From contig DAOTWP010000085.1 of the NCBI GenBank assembly GCA_034435675.1, forward strand, positions 1 to 55,066: a stretch of DNA of 55,066 nt. Direction: 5' to 3'. Shown here in pieces: positions 34,370 through 42,413 of this stretch. The translations under genes were made by a program, and so were the position numbers. The notes under the pieces are model-generated. The model was not told the DNA's origin. It ran no database searches and saw only the letters and a list, made by a program, of their open reading frames with translations. The stretch is from DAOTWP01 sp034435675 (GTDB taxonomy: Bacteria > Chloroflexota > Anaerolineae > Aggregatilineales > Phototrophicaceae). Within the stretch, counting starts at the first letter, position 1; each line of letters starts with the position of its first letter.

Positions 34370-35428
34370 TCAACCGCCCGTAGACTTCTTCGCGCGCGCT
34401 TCTTCACGCTTACGGCGCAGCCGTTCTTCACGGGATTCTTCCGCACCCGCAGGACGACGTGCGGCAGGGGCTGCCCCCACAGCAACTGCTGAAGAAGTCT
34501 CTGCTGCAACTTCCTCAACCACTTCGGCAACCGCCTCTGCCGCTGTGGCAGACGCAGTACCGCCCCCTTCTTTCTTCAGGCGGGCTTCTTCGCGTTTGCG
34601 GCGCAGACGGTCTTCCCGTGATTCGTTGGGATCAACGACTTCGGGAGCTTTGGCGGCAGCGGGCGCAGCAGGTTTGGCAGCGGGTTTTGGCTTCGCTGCA
34701 GCAATGGCAGGTTTGCCCAGTCCGCGTGTATTGGCAGCAACAAGCTGCTCCGGCAGCGGGCGTACGCCCGCAGCTTTGCCCTGTGCCGCCATTTCCGCCT
34801 GCGCGCGGATAATGTCCATCTGGCGTGGGTCAATGATGTCCGGACCCAAAATCGGGATAGGCGTGGGATCAGATGGGCCAACCCCGTACCAGGGGACATC
34901 ATCGAGATTCATCAACGACTGCCCGTCAATTTTGGTTTGCAGCGCAATCAACCCGAACAACAGTGCCTGCGGTGTAGGCGGACAGCCCGGCACATACACA
35001 TCTACGGGAAGGTATTTATCGATCCCGGAGACGACGTTGTAGCCTTCCTTAAAAGGACCGCCGCCGCTGGCGCATGCTCCCATCGCCATGACATATTTGG
35101 GTTCGGGCATCTGGTTGTACAGGCGCACAATGGGTACAACCATTTTTTTAGTAACCGTGCCGCTGACAATCATCAGGTCTGACTGGCGCGGCGTCGCCCG
35201 CATGACTTCCATACCGAAGCGCGAGAAATCGAAACGTGATGCCGCTGTGCCGATCATTTCAATCGCACAGCATGCCAGCCCGAACAGCATGGGCCACATG
35301 GAGCTGCGGCGGCTCCAGTTGTAGACCTTGCTCAGACTGGTGATTGCCAGATTGCTTTGCAGTTCTGCCGGAATCGGAAACTCTGTGTCGTGCAGCTCTT
35401 GCAACTTGAGCAATTTATCTTCAGCCAT
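34370..35428 (-). CDS. nuoB: NADH-quinone oxidoreductase subunit B with long repetitive tail
   Basis: NuoB holds cluster N2, the last Fe-S centre before quinone. The cluster residues are in GLACCAIEM (about residues 50-58), GACASGGGPF (about 117-126) and YVPGCPPTPQALL (about 145-157). The conserved core ends near residue 215. The remaining 135 residues are an Ala/Pro/Lys-rich extension with two copies of a basic helical element, ESREDRLRRKREEARLKK and ESREERLRRKREEARAKK, the second at the very C-terminus. NuoI ends in the same element. A role in docking the peripheral arm, or in binding nucleic acid or lipid, is possible but unproven. The iscX stop lies five bases upstream. Confidence 0.92.
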   Translation of the reverse strand: MAEDKLLKLQELHDTEFPIPAELQSNLAITSLSKVYNWSRRSSMWPMLFGLACCAIEMIGTAASRFDFSRFGMEVMRATPRQSDLMIVSGTVTKKMVVPIVRLYNQMPEPKYVMAMGACASGGGPFKEGYNVVSGIDKYLPVDVYVPGCPPTPQALLFGLIALQTKIDGQSLMNLDDVPWYGVGPSDPTPIPILGPDIIDPRQMDIIRAQAEMAAQGKAAGVRPLPEQLVAANTRGLGKPAIAAAKPKPAAKPAAPAAAKAPEVVDPNESREDRLRRKREEARLKKEGGGTASATAAEAVAEVVEEVAAETSSAVAVGAAPAARRPAGAEESREERLRRKREEARAKKSTGG

Positions 35429-35433
35429 CTCAC

Positions 35434-35655
35434 CTACTTCGCCTCTTCATACCACTCACGCAAAATATCGCTGAGAATACCGTCATGCCCCAATGTAGGA
35501 TCATCAGCAAAATTCGGGAGTGAAACAATCCAATGCTTCAACTGCTGCAACCCCACACTCTCCACGTCAATATCGGGGTAAGTCTCTCTCAGCGCCAGCA
35601 CGATTTCAAAAGACGTTTCCCAGTAAAGTGGTGTTGTATACGGCTGCTCATCCAT
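35434..35655 (-). CDS. iscX: IscX-like Fe-S assembly protein
   Basis: This 73-residue acidic helical protein resembles IscX (YfhJ), a small regulator of Fe-S cluster assembly that binds iron and the cysteine desulfurase. Matching features are EIVLALRETYPDIDVESV, QQLKHWIVSL, FADDP and the C-terminal ILREWYEEA. An upstream GTG (35700) would add 15 residues that do not look like protein, so I start at the ATG at 35655. No strong ribosome-binding site is visible there. It lies directly before nuoB, which suggests a service role in loading complex I clusters. Confidence 0.75.
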   Translation of the reverse strand: MDEQPYTTPLYWETSFEIVLALRETYPDIDVESVGLQQLKHWIVSLPNFADDPTLGHDGILSDILREWYEEAK

Positions 35656-35745
35656 ACGCACTAGCTTAACGCAATTCCTGTTGTTTTTCGACAAAATCAC
35701 TGATGCATTTCTGGTTTATTAAACAATGCAGCCCAAACCTTCACA

Positions 35746-37221
35746 TCAGGCACGGTTGTCAATCTGGGCTCGCTGAAGCTGACCGCTGTAGTCAACATAC
35801 ACGGATTTCCATTCCGTAAAACTGTCCAGCGCTGACAGCCCTGCCTCGCGCATGCCGTTGCCGGTGCCGCGTGTCCCTCCAAATGGGAACTGAATCTCGG
35901 CACCGGTTGTGCCGTGATTGATATAGACGATGCCGGTGGTCAGGTCACGAATGGCGCGGAACGCCGCATTGACGTTTTCGGTGAAGATACTGCTGGACAG
36001 TCCGTAGCGTACATTGTTGTTGACGCGGATTGCCTCATCCAGGTCGCGGACTTCAATCACGGAAAGTACCGGACCAAAAATCTCTTCCTGTTCAACCCGC
36101 ATCCCGGCATCCACACCGTCAAAGATGGTCGGCTCAAAGAAAAACCCTTTGTCGAAAGCAGCACGCTTACCGCCGGTCAGGATGCGCACACCTTCGGTGC
36201 GTGCTACCTCCATATAGTGGCTGACTTTTTCCAAAGCCTTCTGATTCACCAGTGGACCCATCTCTGTAGCGGGGTCAAGCCCATCACCAATGCGGATTGC
36301 GCGCGCTTTTTCAACCAGCGCCTCCAGCAGCTTCGGCTTGATACCCTGCTGCACAATCAACCGGCTGGTTGCGGTACAGCGCTGCCCGGTAGTGCCATAG
36401 GCGCTCCAGGTAACGGCTTTCGCCGCCAGATCAAGGTTAGCGTCGTCCAGCACGATAATTGCGTTCTTGCCGCCCATTTCGAGCGTGACTTTTTTGCCCA
36501 GTCCGGCGGCTTTCACATAAACTTTAATGCCGGTATCGGTTGAGCCGGTGAAGGAGATGACCCGGACATCGGGATGTTCAACCAGCGCAGCGCCGGTTGC
36601 CCCTGCGCCGGTAATCAGGTTGAGTACGCCGGGGGGAAGACCCGCATCCTCAAAAACCTTCACAAATGCTGCGGCTGTCGCCGGCGTGTCTTCGCCGGGC
36701 TTCCAGACAACACAATTCCCCGCCACCAGCGCGGGGAGCATTTTCCAGCTTGGCACAGCAACGGGGAAGTTCCAGGGGGTAATCAACCCAACGATGCCAA
36801 CGGAGTCGCGCAGCGCCATGCCAAACTTGTTGGGCATTTCTACCGGTGCGGTGTAACCCAGCATACGGCGTCCTTCGCCACCCATCTAATAAGCCATGTC
36901 AATGGCTTCCTGCACATCACCGCGGGTCTCGATGAGGATTTTGCCCATCTCCTGCGTGGCGATGCGCGAGAGTTCCTCTTTGCGTTCTTCAAGGAGGCGT
37001 GCCACCCGATAGAGGATTTCACCCCGCCGGGGAGCAGGCATCAGCCGCCAATCTGCATATGCCACGCGGGCAGCTTTCACTGCTGCGCCCACATCTTCCG
37101 CGCCGCTTAAGGCGGCGGGCGCAACCAGCGTTTCGGTAGCAGGATTGTAGGAGTCAAAAGTGGCTTTGGACTGCGCCTCGCGCCATTCACCGGCAATATA
37201 ATTCTTGACCAGATCAACCAT
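35746..37221 (-). pseudogene. aldehyde dehydrogenase interrupted by an amber codon
   Basis: Together the two parts encode a complete NAD(P)-dependent aldehyde dehydrogenase of 491 codon positions. The N-terminal part starts MVDLVKNYIAGEWREAQ and ends in AIDMAY. A TAG at 36888-36886 follows, and the frame continues at once with MGGEGRRMLGY. Related enzymes have Tyr-Tyr-Met at this junction, so a single change of TAT or TAC to TAG explains the break. Downstream features are intact: ITPWNFP, FTGSTDTG, LEMGGKN (general base Glu) and GQRCTATSR (catalytic Cys). There is no other lesion, so the break is recent, or a sequencing error. A near-consensus promoter lies upstream. Restart at the ATG next to the TAG would lack part of the cofactor domain. 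Confidence 0.85.
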
Positions 37222-37300
37222 AAGACACTCTTTGTTTGGATTTAGGCGGAAAAGGGTATTAATCAAGCAGAGCAGTACACAGTTAGTCACTCACCCGTTA

Positions 37301-37329
37301 AGTATAAATTCCGGCAATTCGTTTGTCAA
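37301..37329 (-). promoter_or_regulatory. near-consensus promoter of the aldehyde dehydrogenase
   Basis: On the minus strand TTGACA (37329-37324, perfect) and TATACT (37306-37301, one mismatch) are exactly 17 bases apart. Transcription would start near 37294, about 70 bases before the ATG. This is the strongest promoter match in the window. Confidence 0.75.
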
Positions 37330-37360
37330 CGATTTCACAAACTGCCGGACCTTGTTGATT

Positions 37361-38305
37361 TTAGCGCACTGACACGACCTTTGCACCCACCTGTGAAACC
37401 TGCGTGCAGCGCACTGAACTGCCAATTCCTACTTCATTATAAACAGCTTTCATCGCCAGCATCACGGCTTCCGCCACATCAAAGCTGCCACACACTGCGC
37501 ACAGGGTCGGACCCGCACCGCTGATAATCAGCCCAAGTGCGCCTGCACGTTTCGCCGCTGCCCGCACTTCACGCAGCATAGGCATCAGATGCAGGCGGGC
37601 AGGCTCAACCACGCTATCTGCTTCCATCGCGTGCGCTAACGCCTGAAGATCGTCTCGATAGAGGGCATCAATGAGGCGGGCGACTGCACCTGTTTGCGTG
37701 ACCATTGTCTTTAGCGGCACAGACGCCGGCAGCACAGCGCGTGCCTGTGCCGTAGGAACTTCGACATACGGTGTAACCAGCGCGAGATGCAGCAGGGGCG
37801 GCACAGGCAGATGTAGTATGTCGCCGACCTCTGTGCCCGTTATCAGCGTAATGCCCCCTAGCAGGCTGGGACCCACATTGTCGGCATGATAACCACTCAC
37901 CGCTGCTTCGCCCGCGAGACACGCCGGGAGCAGCGCTTCCCGCGGGAGTGGTTCCCCTAGCAGCGCATTGACCGCTACGGCAGCGGCAACAGCGCTCGCC
38001 GCACTGCTGCCCAAACCACTGGCAAGCGGCAGGCGTTTGGTGATTGCGAGCCGAACACCATAAGGCGCTTTCAGCATATTGAGCAGCGCCAATGCGGCAA
38101 TTCCTGCGGTATTACGCTGGGGGTCGCGTGACAACCGCCCTTCATCACCCTCGATTGTCTCGATGGCAACACCGGGGGTGTCCAGCAGTTCGGCTCGGAC
38201 AAGATCACCCGGTTCTTGCAGCGCCAGCCCCAGAATATCAAAACCAACCCCAAGGTTGGCAACTGAAGCCGGTGCAAAAGCTTCCGCTGTGACAAATGGT
38301 TTCAA
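37361..38305 (-). CDS. thrB: Homoserine kinase
   Basis: ThrB phosphorylates homoserine on the way to threonine. The 314-residue protein is a GHMP kinase with APASVANLGVGFDILGLAL near the N-terminus, the ATP-binding loop PLASGLGSSAASAVAAAVAV (about residues 87-106) and the C-terminal GALGLIISGAGPTLCAV. The frame is open for 37 more codons upstream, but that extension is not protein-like. TTG at 38305 has AAGGA eight bases before it and gives the normal family length. It is divergent from thrC across 123 bases, so both genes for the last two steps of threonine synthesis lie together. Confidence 0.9.
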   Translation of the reverse strand: MKPFVTAEAFAPASVANLGVGFDILGLALQEPGDLVRAELLDTPGVAIETIEGDEGRLSRDPQRNTAGIAALALLNMLKAPYGVRLAITKRLPLASGLGSSAASAVAAAVAVNALLGEPLPREALLPACLAGEAAVSGYHADNVGPSLLGGITLITGTEVGDILHLPVPPLLHLALVTPYVEVPTAQARAVLPASVPLKTMVTQTGAVARLIDALYRDDLQALAHAMEADSVVEPARLHLMPMLREVRAAAKRAGALGLIISGAGPTLCAVCGSFDVAEAVMLAMKAVYNEVGIGSSVRCTQVSQVGAKVVSVR

Positions 38306-38428
38306 AACTGCTATCCTTGTGCATACGTGAAACCTGCGCAACCCGAATTTGCCCGCTGGCAGGGACAACCCCGTGTGCTCCCCTGCCTCACAATCCAACC
38401 TGATGAGCAGCTTCAAGGGAGTCTCACG

Positions 38429-39721
38429 GTGAGCATACTACAATGCATGAACTGTGGTCAACAATACCCAATGTCCCAGGTGATCTATACCTGTGAGTCC
38501 TGCGGCGGGCTGCTGGACATCCAGCACGATTTGACCACACTACAGCAGACCCTCACTCGCTCCACCTTCGATGCGCGGCTGGGCAGCTTTGAGAAACCGT
38601 TCAACAGTGGTGTCTGGCGTTACAAAGAACTGGTTTACCCGGATATTGACGCTGCACTGATTGTCAGCAAGCCGGAAGGCAACACGAATCTCTATCATGT
38701 GCCTAAACTGGCGCAGTGGGCGGGGGTGGACACGCTGTATCTCAAGCATGAAGGAGAGAACCCGACCGGCTCGTTTAAGGATCGTGGCATGACCGGCGGC
38801 GTCACCCAAGCACGAGCGCTGGGCATGACGCGCGTCGCCTGTGCCAGCACGGGTAATACTTCGGCAGCGCTTGCCGCCTATGCCGCAGCAGCCGGTCTTG
38901 AAGGCATCGTCTTCTTCCAGAATAAGCAGGTCGCCCTCGGCAAGCTGTCACAGGCAATTGCTTATGGCGCAACCTGTGTGCAGGTCAATGCTGACTTCGA
39001 CACCAACATGGCATTGGTGCGCGAAATCAGCGAAAACCTCGGCATCTATGTACTGAACTCGGTCAACCCTTTCCGACTAGAAGGACAAAAGACCATCATC
39101 ATTGAGGTGCTCCAGCAGCTGCGGTGGAACGTGCCGGATTGGATTGTCTGTCCCGGTGGGAATCTGGGCAACAGCTCAGCATTCGGCAAGGCACTGTGGG
39201 AACTGCACTGTCTTGGGCTGATTGACCGTCTGCCGCGCATTGCCATCATTCAAGCGGAAGGCGCAAACCCGCTGTACGCCAGCTTCCAGCGCGGCTTTGA
39301 CAGGCTGGAACCGGTGCATGCGGAAACACTCGCGACAGCGATCAAGATCGGCAACCCGGTTAGCTACGCGAAAGCGGTACGCGCGGTACGCTGGACAAAT
39401 GGCGTAGTTGAACAGGTAAGTGATCAGGAAATCATGGATGCAAAAGCGCTGATTGACGCGGCAGGAATCGGCTGTGAACCGGCGTCTGCCTGTTCGCTGG
39501 CGGGGACACGCAAGTTAGTTGACATGGGAGTCATTCAGCCTGGCGACAGTGTTGTGGGTATCCTGACGGGGCACCTGCTGAAAGACCCTGATGCGACGAT
39601 TGGCTATCACCAAGACACGCTCGAACACATCCAAGCGCAGTATCCGAATAGAATTCACAGTGTCGAAGCCGATGCGGAAGCAATTGCGAGGATTTTGAGC
39701 CGTCAAGCTCATACTTCTTGA
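38429..39721 (+). CDS. thrC: Threonine synthase
   Basis: ThrC converts O-phosphohomoserine to threonine with PLP. This 430-residue form has an N-terminal zinc-ribbon-like segment (CMNCGQQYP and CESCGG, about residues 6-28). The PLP lysine lies in NPTGSFKDRG (about 116-125), and CASTGNTSAAL is the phosphate-binding loop. PGGNLGNSSAFGKAL and ILTGHLLKDP follow. GTG at 38429 has GGGAG seven bases before it. A longer frame from 38327 overlaps the thrB upstream region and seems unlikely. The gene ends before a bidirectional terminator. Confidence 0.92.
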   Translation: MSILQCMNCGQQYPMSQVIYTCESCGGLLDIQHDLTTLQQTLTRSTFDARLGSFEKPFNSGVWRYKELVYPDIDAALIVSKPEGNTNLYHVPKLAQWAGVDTLYLKHEGENPTGSFKDRGMTGGVTQARALGMTRVACASTGNTSAALAAYAAAAGLEGIVFFQNKQVALGKLSQAIAYGATCVQVNADFDTNMALVREISENLGIYVLNSVNPFRLEGQKTIIIEVLQQLRWNVPDWIVCPGGNLGNSSAFGKALWELHCLGLIDRLPRIAIIQAEGANPLYASFQRGFDRLEPVHAETLATAIKIGNPVSYAKAVRAVRWTNGVVEQVSDQEIMDAKALIDAAGIGCEPASACSLAGTRKLVDMGVIQPGDSVVGILTGHLLKDPDATIGYHQDTLEHIQAQYPNRIHSVEADAEAIARILSRQAHTS

Positions 39722-39763
39722 TCGCCAGTAAAGCGAAGAGTCGGAACGTACTCAACCCGTAAC

Positions 39764-39793
39764 AGAGAGGTGAACCTTGAGATTCACCTCTCT
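39764..39793. terminator. bidirectional terminator
   Basis: AGAGAGGTGAA (39764-39774) pairs perfectly with TTCACCTCTCT (39783-39793) around an 8-base loop. It lies between thrC and the convergent small zinc-binding protein gene. Confidence 0.7.
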
Positions 39794-39809
39794 ATGATTC
39801 ATCTAGCCG

Positions 39810-40013
39810 CTAATTTGCCGGCACCGGTTCGTGCGCCTTGCGCCCCGTGACCTTTTCGTAGCCTTTGCAGGCTGGGCAGACGCCACCTTCGACATATTTC
39901 ACGAACGTGTAGGCGATTCCTTTTTGCTTTTCCCGCGCGCGCTGGCATACCGGGCAGTTCATGCATTTCTGGGCATTCTGGCTGTCCGCTTCGGTAATCA
40001 TGGGGTTCTGCAT
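39810..40013 (-). CDS. small protein with two cysteine clusters
   Basis: This 67-residue protein has KCMNCPVCQRA (C-x2-C-x2-C) and GGVCPACKGYEKV (C-x2-C), which suggests a zinc- or iron-binding site. There is no signal peptide. AGGAG lies nine bases before the ATG. I do not recognise the family. Upstream, between it and the next gene (40014-40203), is the inverted repeat TTGCTC/GAGCAA near 40120 and no gene that I can support. Confidence 0.6.
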   Translation of the reverse strand: MQNPMITEADSQNAQKCMNCPVCQRAREKQKGIAYTFVKYVEGGVCPACKGYEKVTGRKAHEPVPAN

Positions 40014-40203
40014 GGTGCTGGTCTCCTGTCAACTGGCTGCTTGCACATATGCTGCTTATTACGAACTCAGCCCGCAGAATGTTCGTGAAGAACGTCCCCA
40101 AAAATCGGAACATCTGTCACTTGCTCCTGTACGAGCAAGATCGCCGCAACGCCCGCTCCTGATGTACCTTGCTTGCCCTGCTGTGTAGCGAAACTGGACA
40201 CGC

Positions 40204-41490
40204 TTAAACACGAAAACGGCGCTCCCACAAGTGCACAAGCTCACGCTGTGTCCAAACGCTATCCAACGCCTGCGCCAGATCGGCAAGAATATCGTCCGTG
40301 TCTTCGATCCCAACCGCAAAGCGCACCAGATTATCTCTGATACCCAGTTCAAGACGTTCTTCGGTCGTCTTTTCGTAGTAGCTCATCAGCGCGGGCTGCT
40401 CGATCAGACTCTCCACCCCACCCAGGCTGGGCGCAATATAGGGGATATGCAAACGGTCAATGAATTCTGCGGCAGTCTGCAAGTCTCCGCGCACTTCAAA
40501 ACTGATTACCCCACCAAAACCACTCATCTGCCGGGCTGCCACTGGATAATCAGGATGTGAGGGCAAGCCAGGATACCAGACGCGCTCTATAGCAGGGTGT
40601 GCTTCGAGATACTCGGCAACAGCCTGCGCCGTGCGATTCTGCTGCTGCACACGCACGCCGAGCGTCTTTATGCCCCGATCCAGCAGAAACGCATTGTGCG
40701 GGTCCACTACTCCCCCCAGCACACCCCGCGCATCACGCAGTGCTTTGATACGATCTGCACGCCCTACGACCACACCTGCCAGCAGGTCATTGTGACCACT
40801 AAGATATTTCGTGGCGCTGTGAACTACAAAGTCAATGCCCCACTCAATCGGGCGTTGGTTCACCGGTGTGGCAAAAGTGCTGTCAATCAGCGTCAGCACA
40901 CGATAACGCCGCCCCAGATCCGCAAGACGTTCCAGATCAGCGATACGCAAATAGGGATTGGTTGGACTCTCAGAGATGATGAAGCGGGTCCTTTTAGGGA
41001 TAATGGCGGCTTCGATAGCGGCATAATCGCCACAATCAACTACAGTGGTATCAATGCCAAAGCGCTTCAGGAACGTCAGACAAAACTGGCGCGTGCGGCG
41101 GTAACAATCACTGGTCATAACAATGTGCGCTCCCTGCGGCAGCACTGCCAGCAGCAGGGTAGTGACCGCGTTCATGCCGCTGGCAAACAGCGCCGCGTCG
41201 TCGCCGCCATCCAGTGCAGCAAGACGCTGCTCCACAGCGGCAACAGTGGGGTTACCATAGCGCCCGTATTCTTCCCGGTCATGCCCATCGCCCCATGTCT
41301 TGCGCTCCATAAAATCAACCAGTTCAGCGGTATCGCGAAAGGTGTATGTGGCTGTCTGGACGATAGGCTGTGTCAGTGCATGGTATGCTTTGCGCCGCTG
41401 AACACCCCCATGAACAGATAGGGTGCTGCTGCCGGGCAGGGTGTCACCCTGCTCACCATGCTGCGGGTCATCACCGTTCCAAAGAGTCAT
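40204..41490 (-). CDS. Cys/Met metabolism PLP enzyme (cystathionine gamma-synthase-like)
   Basis: This 428-residue PLP enzyme belongs to the trans-sulfuration family. The PLP lysine is in VHSATKYLSGHND, and other family segments are TQPIVQTATYTF, EYGRYGNPTVAAVEQRLAAL, ESPTNPYLRI and APSLGGVESLIEQPALMSYY. The members (cystathionine gamma-synthase, O-acetylhomoserine sulfhydrylase, gamma-lyase) cannot be separated safely by eye. The SAM-I riboswitch upstream points to methionine biosynthesis, so a synthase or sulfhydrylase is more likely than a lyase. ATG at 41490 has GGAGG nine bases before it. A longer in-frame start at 41526 lacks a site. Confidence 0.88.
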   Translation of the reverse strand: MTLWNGDDPQHGEQGDTLPGSSTLSVHGGVQRRKAYHALTQPIVQTATYTFRDTAELVDFMERKTWGDGHDREEYGRYGNPTVAAVEQRLAALDGGDDAALFASGMNAVTTLLLAVLPQGAHIVMTSDCYRRTRQFCLTFLKRFGIDTTVVDCGDYAAIEAAIIPKRTRFIISESPTNPYLRIADLERLADLGRRYRVLTLIDSTFATPVNQRPIEWGIDFVVHSATKYLSGHNDLLAGVVVGRADRIKALRDARGVLGGVVDPHNAFLLDRGIKTLGVRVQQQNRTAQAVAEYLEAHPAIERVWYPGLPSHPDYPVAARQMSGFGGVISFEVRGDLQTAAEFIDRLHIPYIAPSLGGVESLIEQPALMSYYEKTTEERLELGIRDNLVRFAVGIEDTDDILADLAQALDSVWTQRELVHLWERRFRV

Positions 41491-41566
41491 GCTGGCTTTC
41501 CTCCCCGTATGACGGGTTACGTCCAACTAAACGAAGACATCACGGTACGGAGTCCATGCCGGGCAA

Positions 41567-41591
41567 ACAAAAAAGACTTCGGCGAAGTCTT
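41567..41591 (-). terminator. riboswitch-controlled intrinsic terminator
   Basis: On the minus strand AAGACTTC (41591-41584) and GAAGTCTT (41580-41573) form a perfect 8-bp stem with loop GCC, followed by TTTT. It lies between the SAM-I aptamer and the start of the PLP enzyme gene, as expected for an expression platform that stops transcription when SAM is plentiful. Confidence 0.85.
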
Positions 41592-41626
41592 GTGAGGTAC
41601 GACGGTTCAACGGGGTGTTGAACACC

Positions 41627-41738
41627 ATCTCTCATCGCTCAGAGTTGCCTCTGCCGGACTTGGCACCTTCCCACTCGCCTGAGTGTGGGGTTGCCGCAGC
41701 TTCATCGGGCCGTTCCCTCCGCTGCTCTGGATAAGATT
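41627..41738 (-). promoter_or_regulatory. SAM-I (S-box) riboswitch aptamer
   Basis: On the minus strand the aptamer has the conserved S-box landmarks in order. TCTTATC forms the 5' P1 strand, then CAGAGCAGCGGAGGGAACGG, GCCCGATGAAGC and GCGGCAACC follow, then the GGTGCCAAGTCC core and GCAGAGGCAACTCTGAGC. GATGAGA is the 3' P1 strand, pairing with TCTTATC over 7 bp with one G-T pair. A terminator follows about 35 bases later. It binds S-adenosylmethionine and should shut off the downstream gene when SAM is high. The gap 41491-42010 also holds a promoter and a possible 30-codon ORF at 41817-41909 (minus). Confidence 0.9.
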
Positions 41739-41783
41739 CCAGTGTATGGAATTTTGAGTGCGCCGGAAAGCGCACTAGAGCAG

Positions 41784-41812
41784 AAGATACCAGGGCTTGG
41801 CGGAAATTGCAA
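41784..41812 (-). promoter_or_regulatory. promoter of the SAM-riboswitch transcript
   Basis: On the minus strand TTGCAA (41812-41807) and TATCTT (41789-41784) are 17 bases apart. The transcript would start near 41777, about 40 bases before the aptamer. Confidence 0.5.
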
Positions 41813-42010
41813 GCAATCAAGCGATGCAGGCATTCAAGTCGCGGACGGACCCTTTTGATGTACGAAGCGTATCAAGTATTCCAGCACAATAGGTACACCA
41901 CTCCGCCAAGGCTGTCTCCTTTGGGGAATGTCTACCAGCGGGCGTGCCATTCCTGCACTTGATCCATCTCTTCTGGGCGTAAGCGCTCGATAAAAAACTG
42001 GGTATACTTA

Positions 42011-42409
42011 ATGGCAGGCGGTTCACCAAAAGCGGAAAGAGGTGCACGGTTGGGCAAGGTGCTGCAAATCATGTTCATGAGCGGTGTCGATGACGGCACA
42101 GTGGTCAAATACAGTGCCGACAATGGCGATGGGCACATGATTGGCGACCATTGGTCAATCAGCGTTGGGAGACGCGATGACAACGACTTATGCTTGCGCA
42201 ACGACACCTACGTTTCCCGACAGCATGCTAATCTGCACTGGCGTGAAAGCCGCTGGTGGCTGGAGGACTGCGAAAGCACCAACGGCACGTTTATCGAAAA
42301 CCAGGATAATCCGTTCGAGGATGAACGGGTGACTGGAACGATTCGCATTGAACCAGGTCAGCTTTTCCGTATTGGGCGCACATGGCTGCGTATTCAGGAA
42401 GCCGGGTAA
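42011..42409 (+). CDS. FHA-domain protein
   Basis: This protein of up to 132 residues has one FHA domain, a phosphothreonine-binding module. It has SVGRRDDNDLCLRND, then VSRQHANLHW and the STNGTFIE signature (about residues 53-100), followed by VTGTIRIEPGQLFRIGRTWLRI. The start is uncertain. A TATACT box at 42003-42008 lies so close to the ATG at 42011 that transcription may begin inside the frame. TTG at 42050, with AGAGG eight bases upstream, would then be the start (119 residues). Its stop is four bases from the start of the Clp-N/kinase-like gene, so the two are coupled and the FHA may bind that protein's phosphorylated partner. Confidence 0.8.
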   Translation: MAGGSPKAERGARLGKVLQIMFMSGVDDGTVVKYSADNGDGHMIGDHWSISVGRRDDNDLCLRNDTYVSRQHANLHWRESRWWLEDCESTNGTFIENQDNPFEDERVTGTIRIEPGQLFRIGRTWLRIQEAG

Positions 42410-42413
42410 GCTT

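Noticed and set aside
36886..36888. The TAG in the aldehyde dehydrogenase as pyrrolysine or selenocysteine
   Set aside because: The position is Tyr in relatives, selenocysteine uses TGA, and nothing here suggests pyrrolysine machinery.
41932..42207. Minus-strand frame antisense to the FHA gene that ends in a plausible helix (RLRPEEMDQVQEWHARW)
   Set aside because: The last 25 residues look coding, but no start codon is available near them and the rest is the shadow of the FHA domain. It may be a gene remnant.
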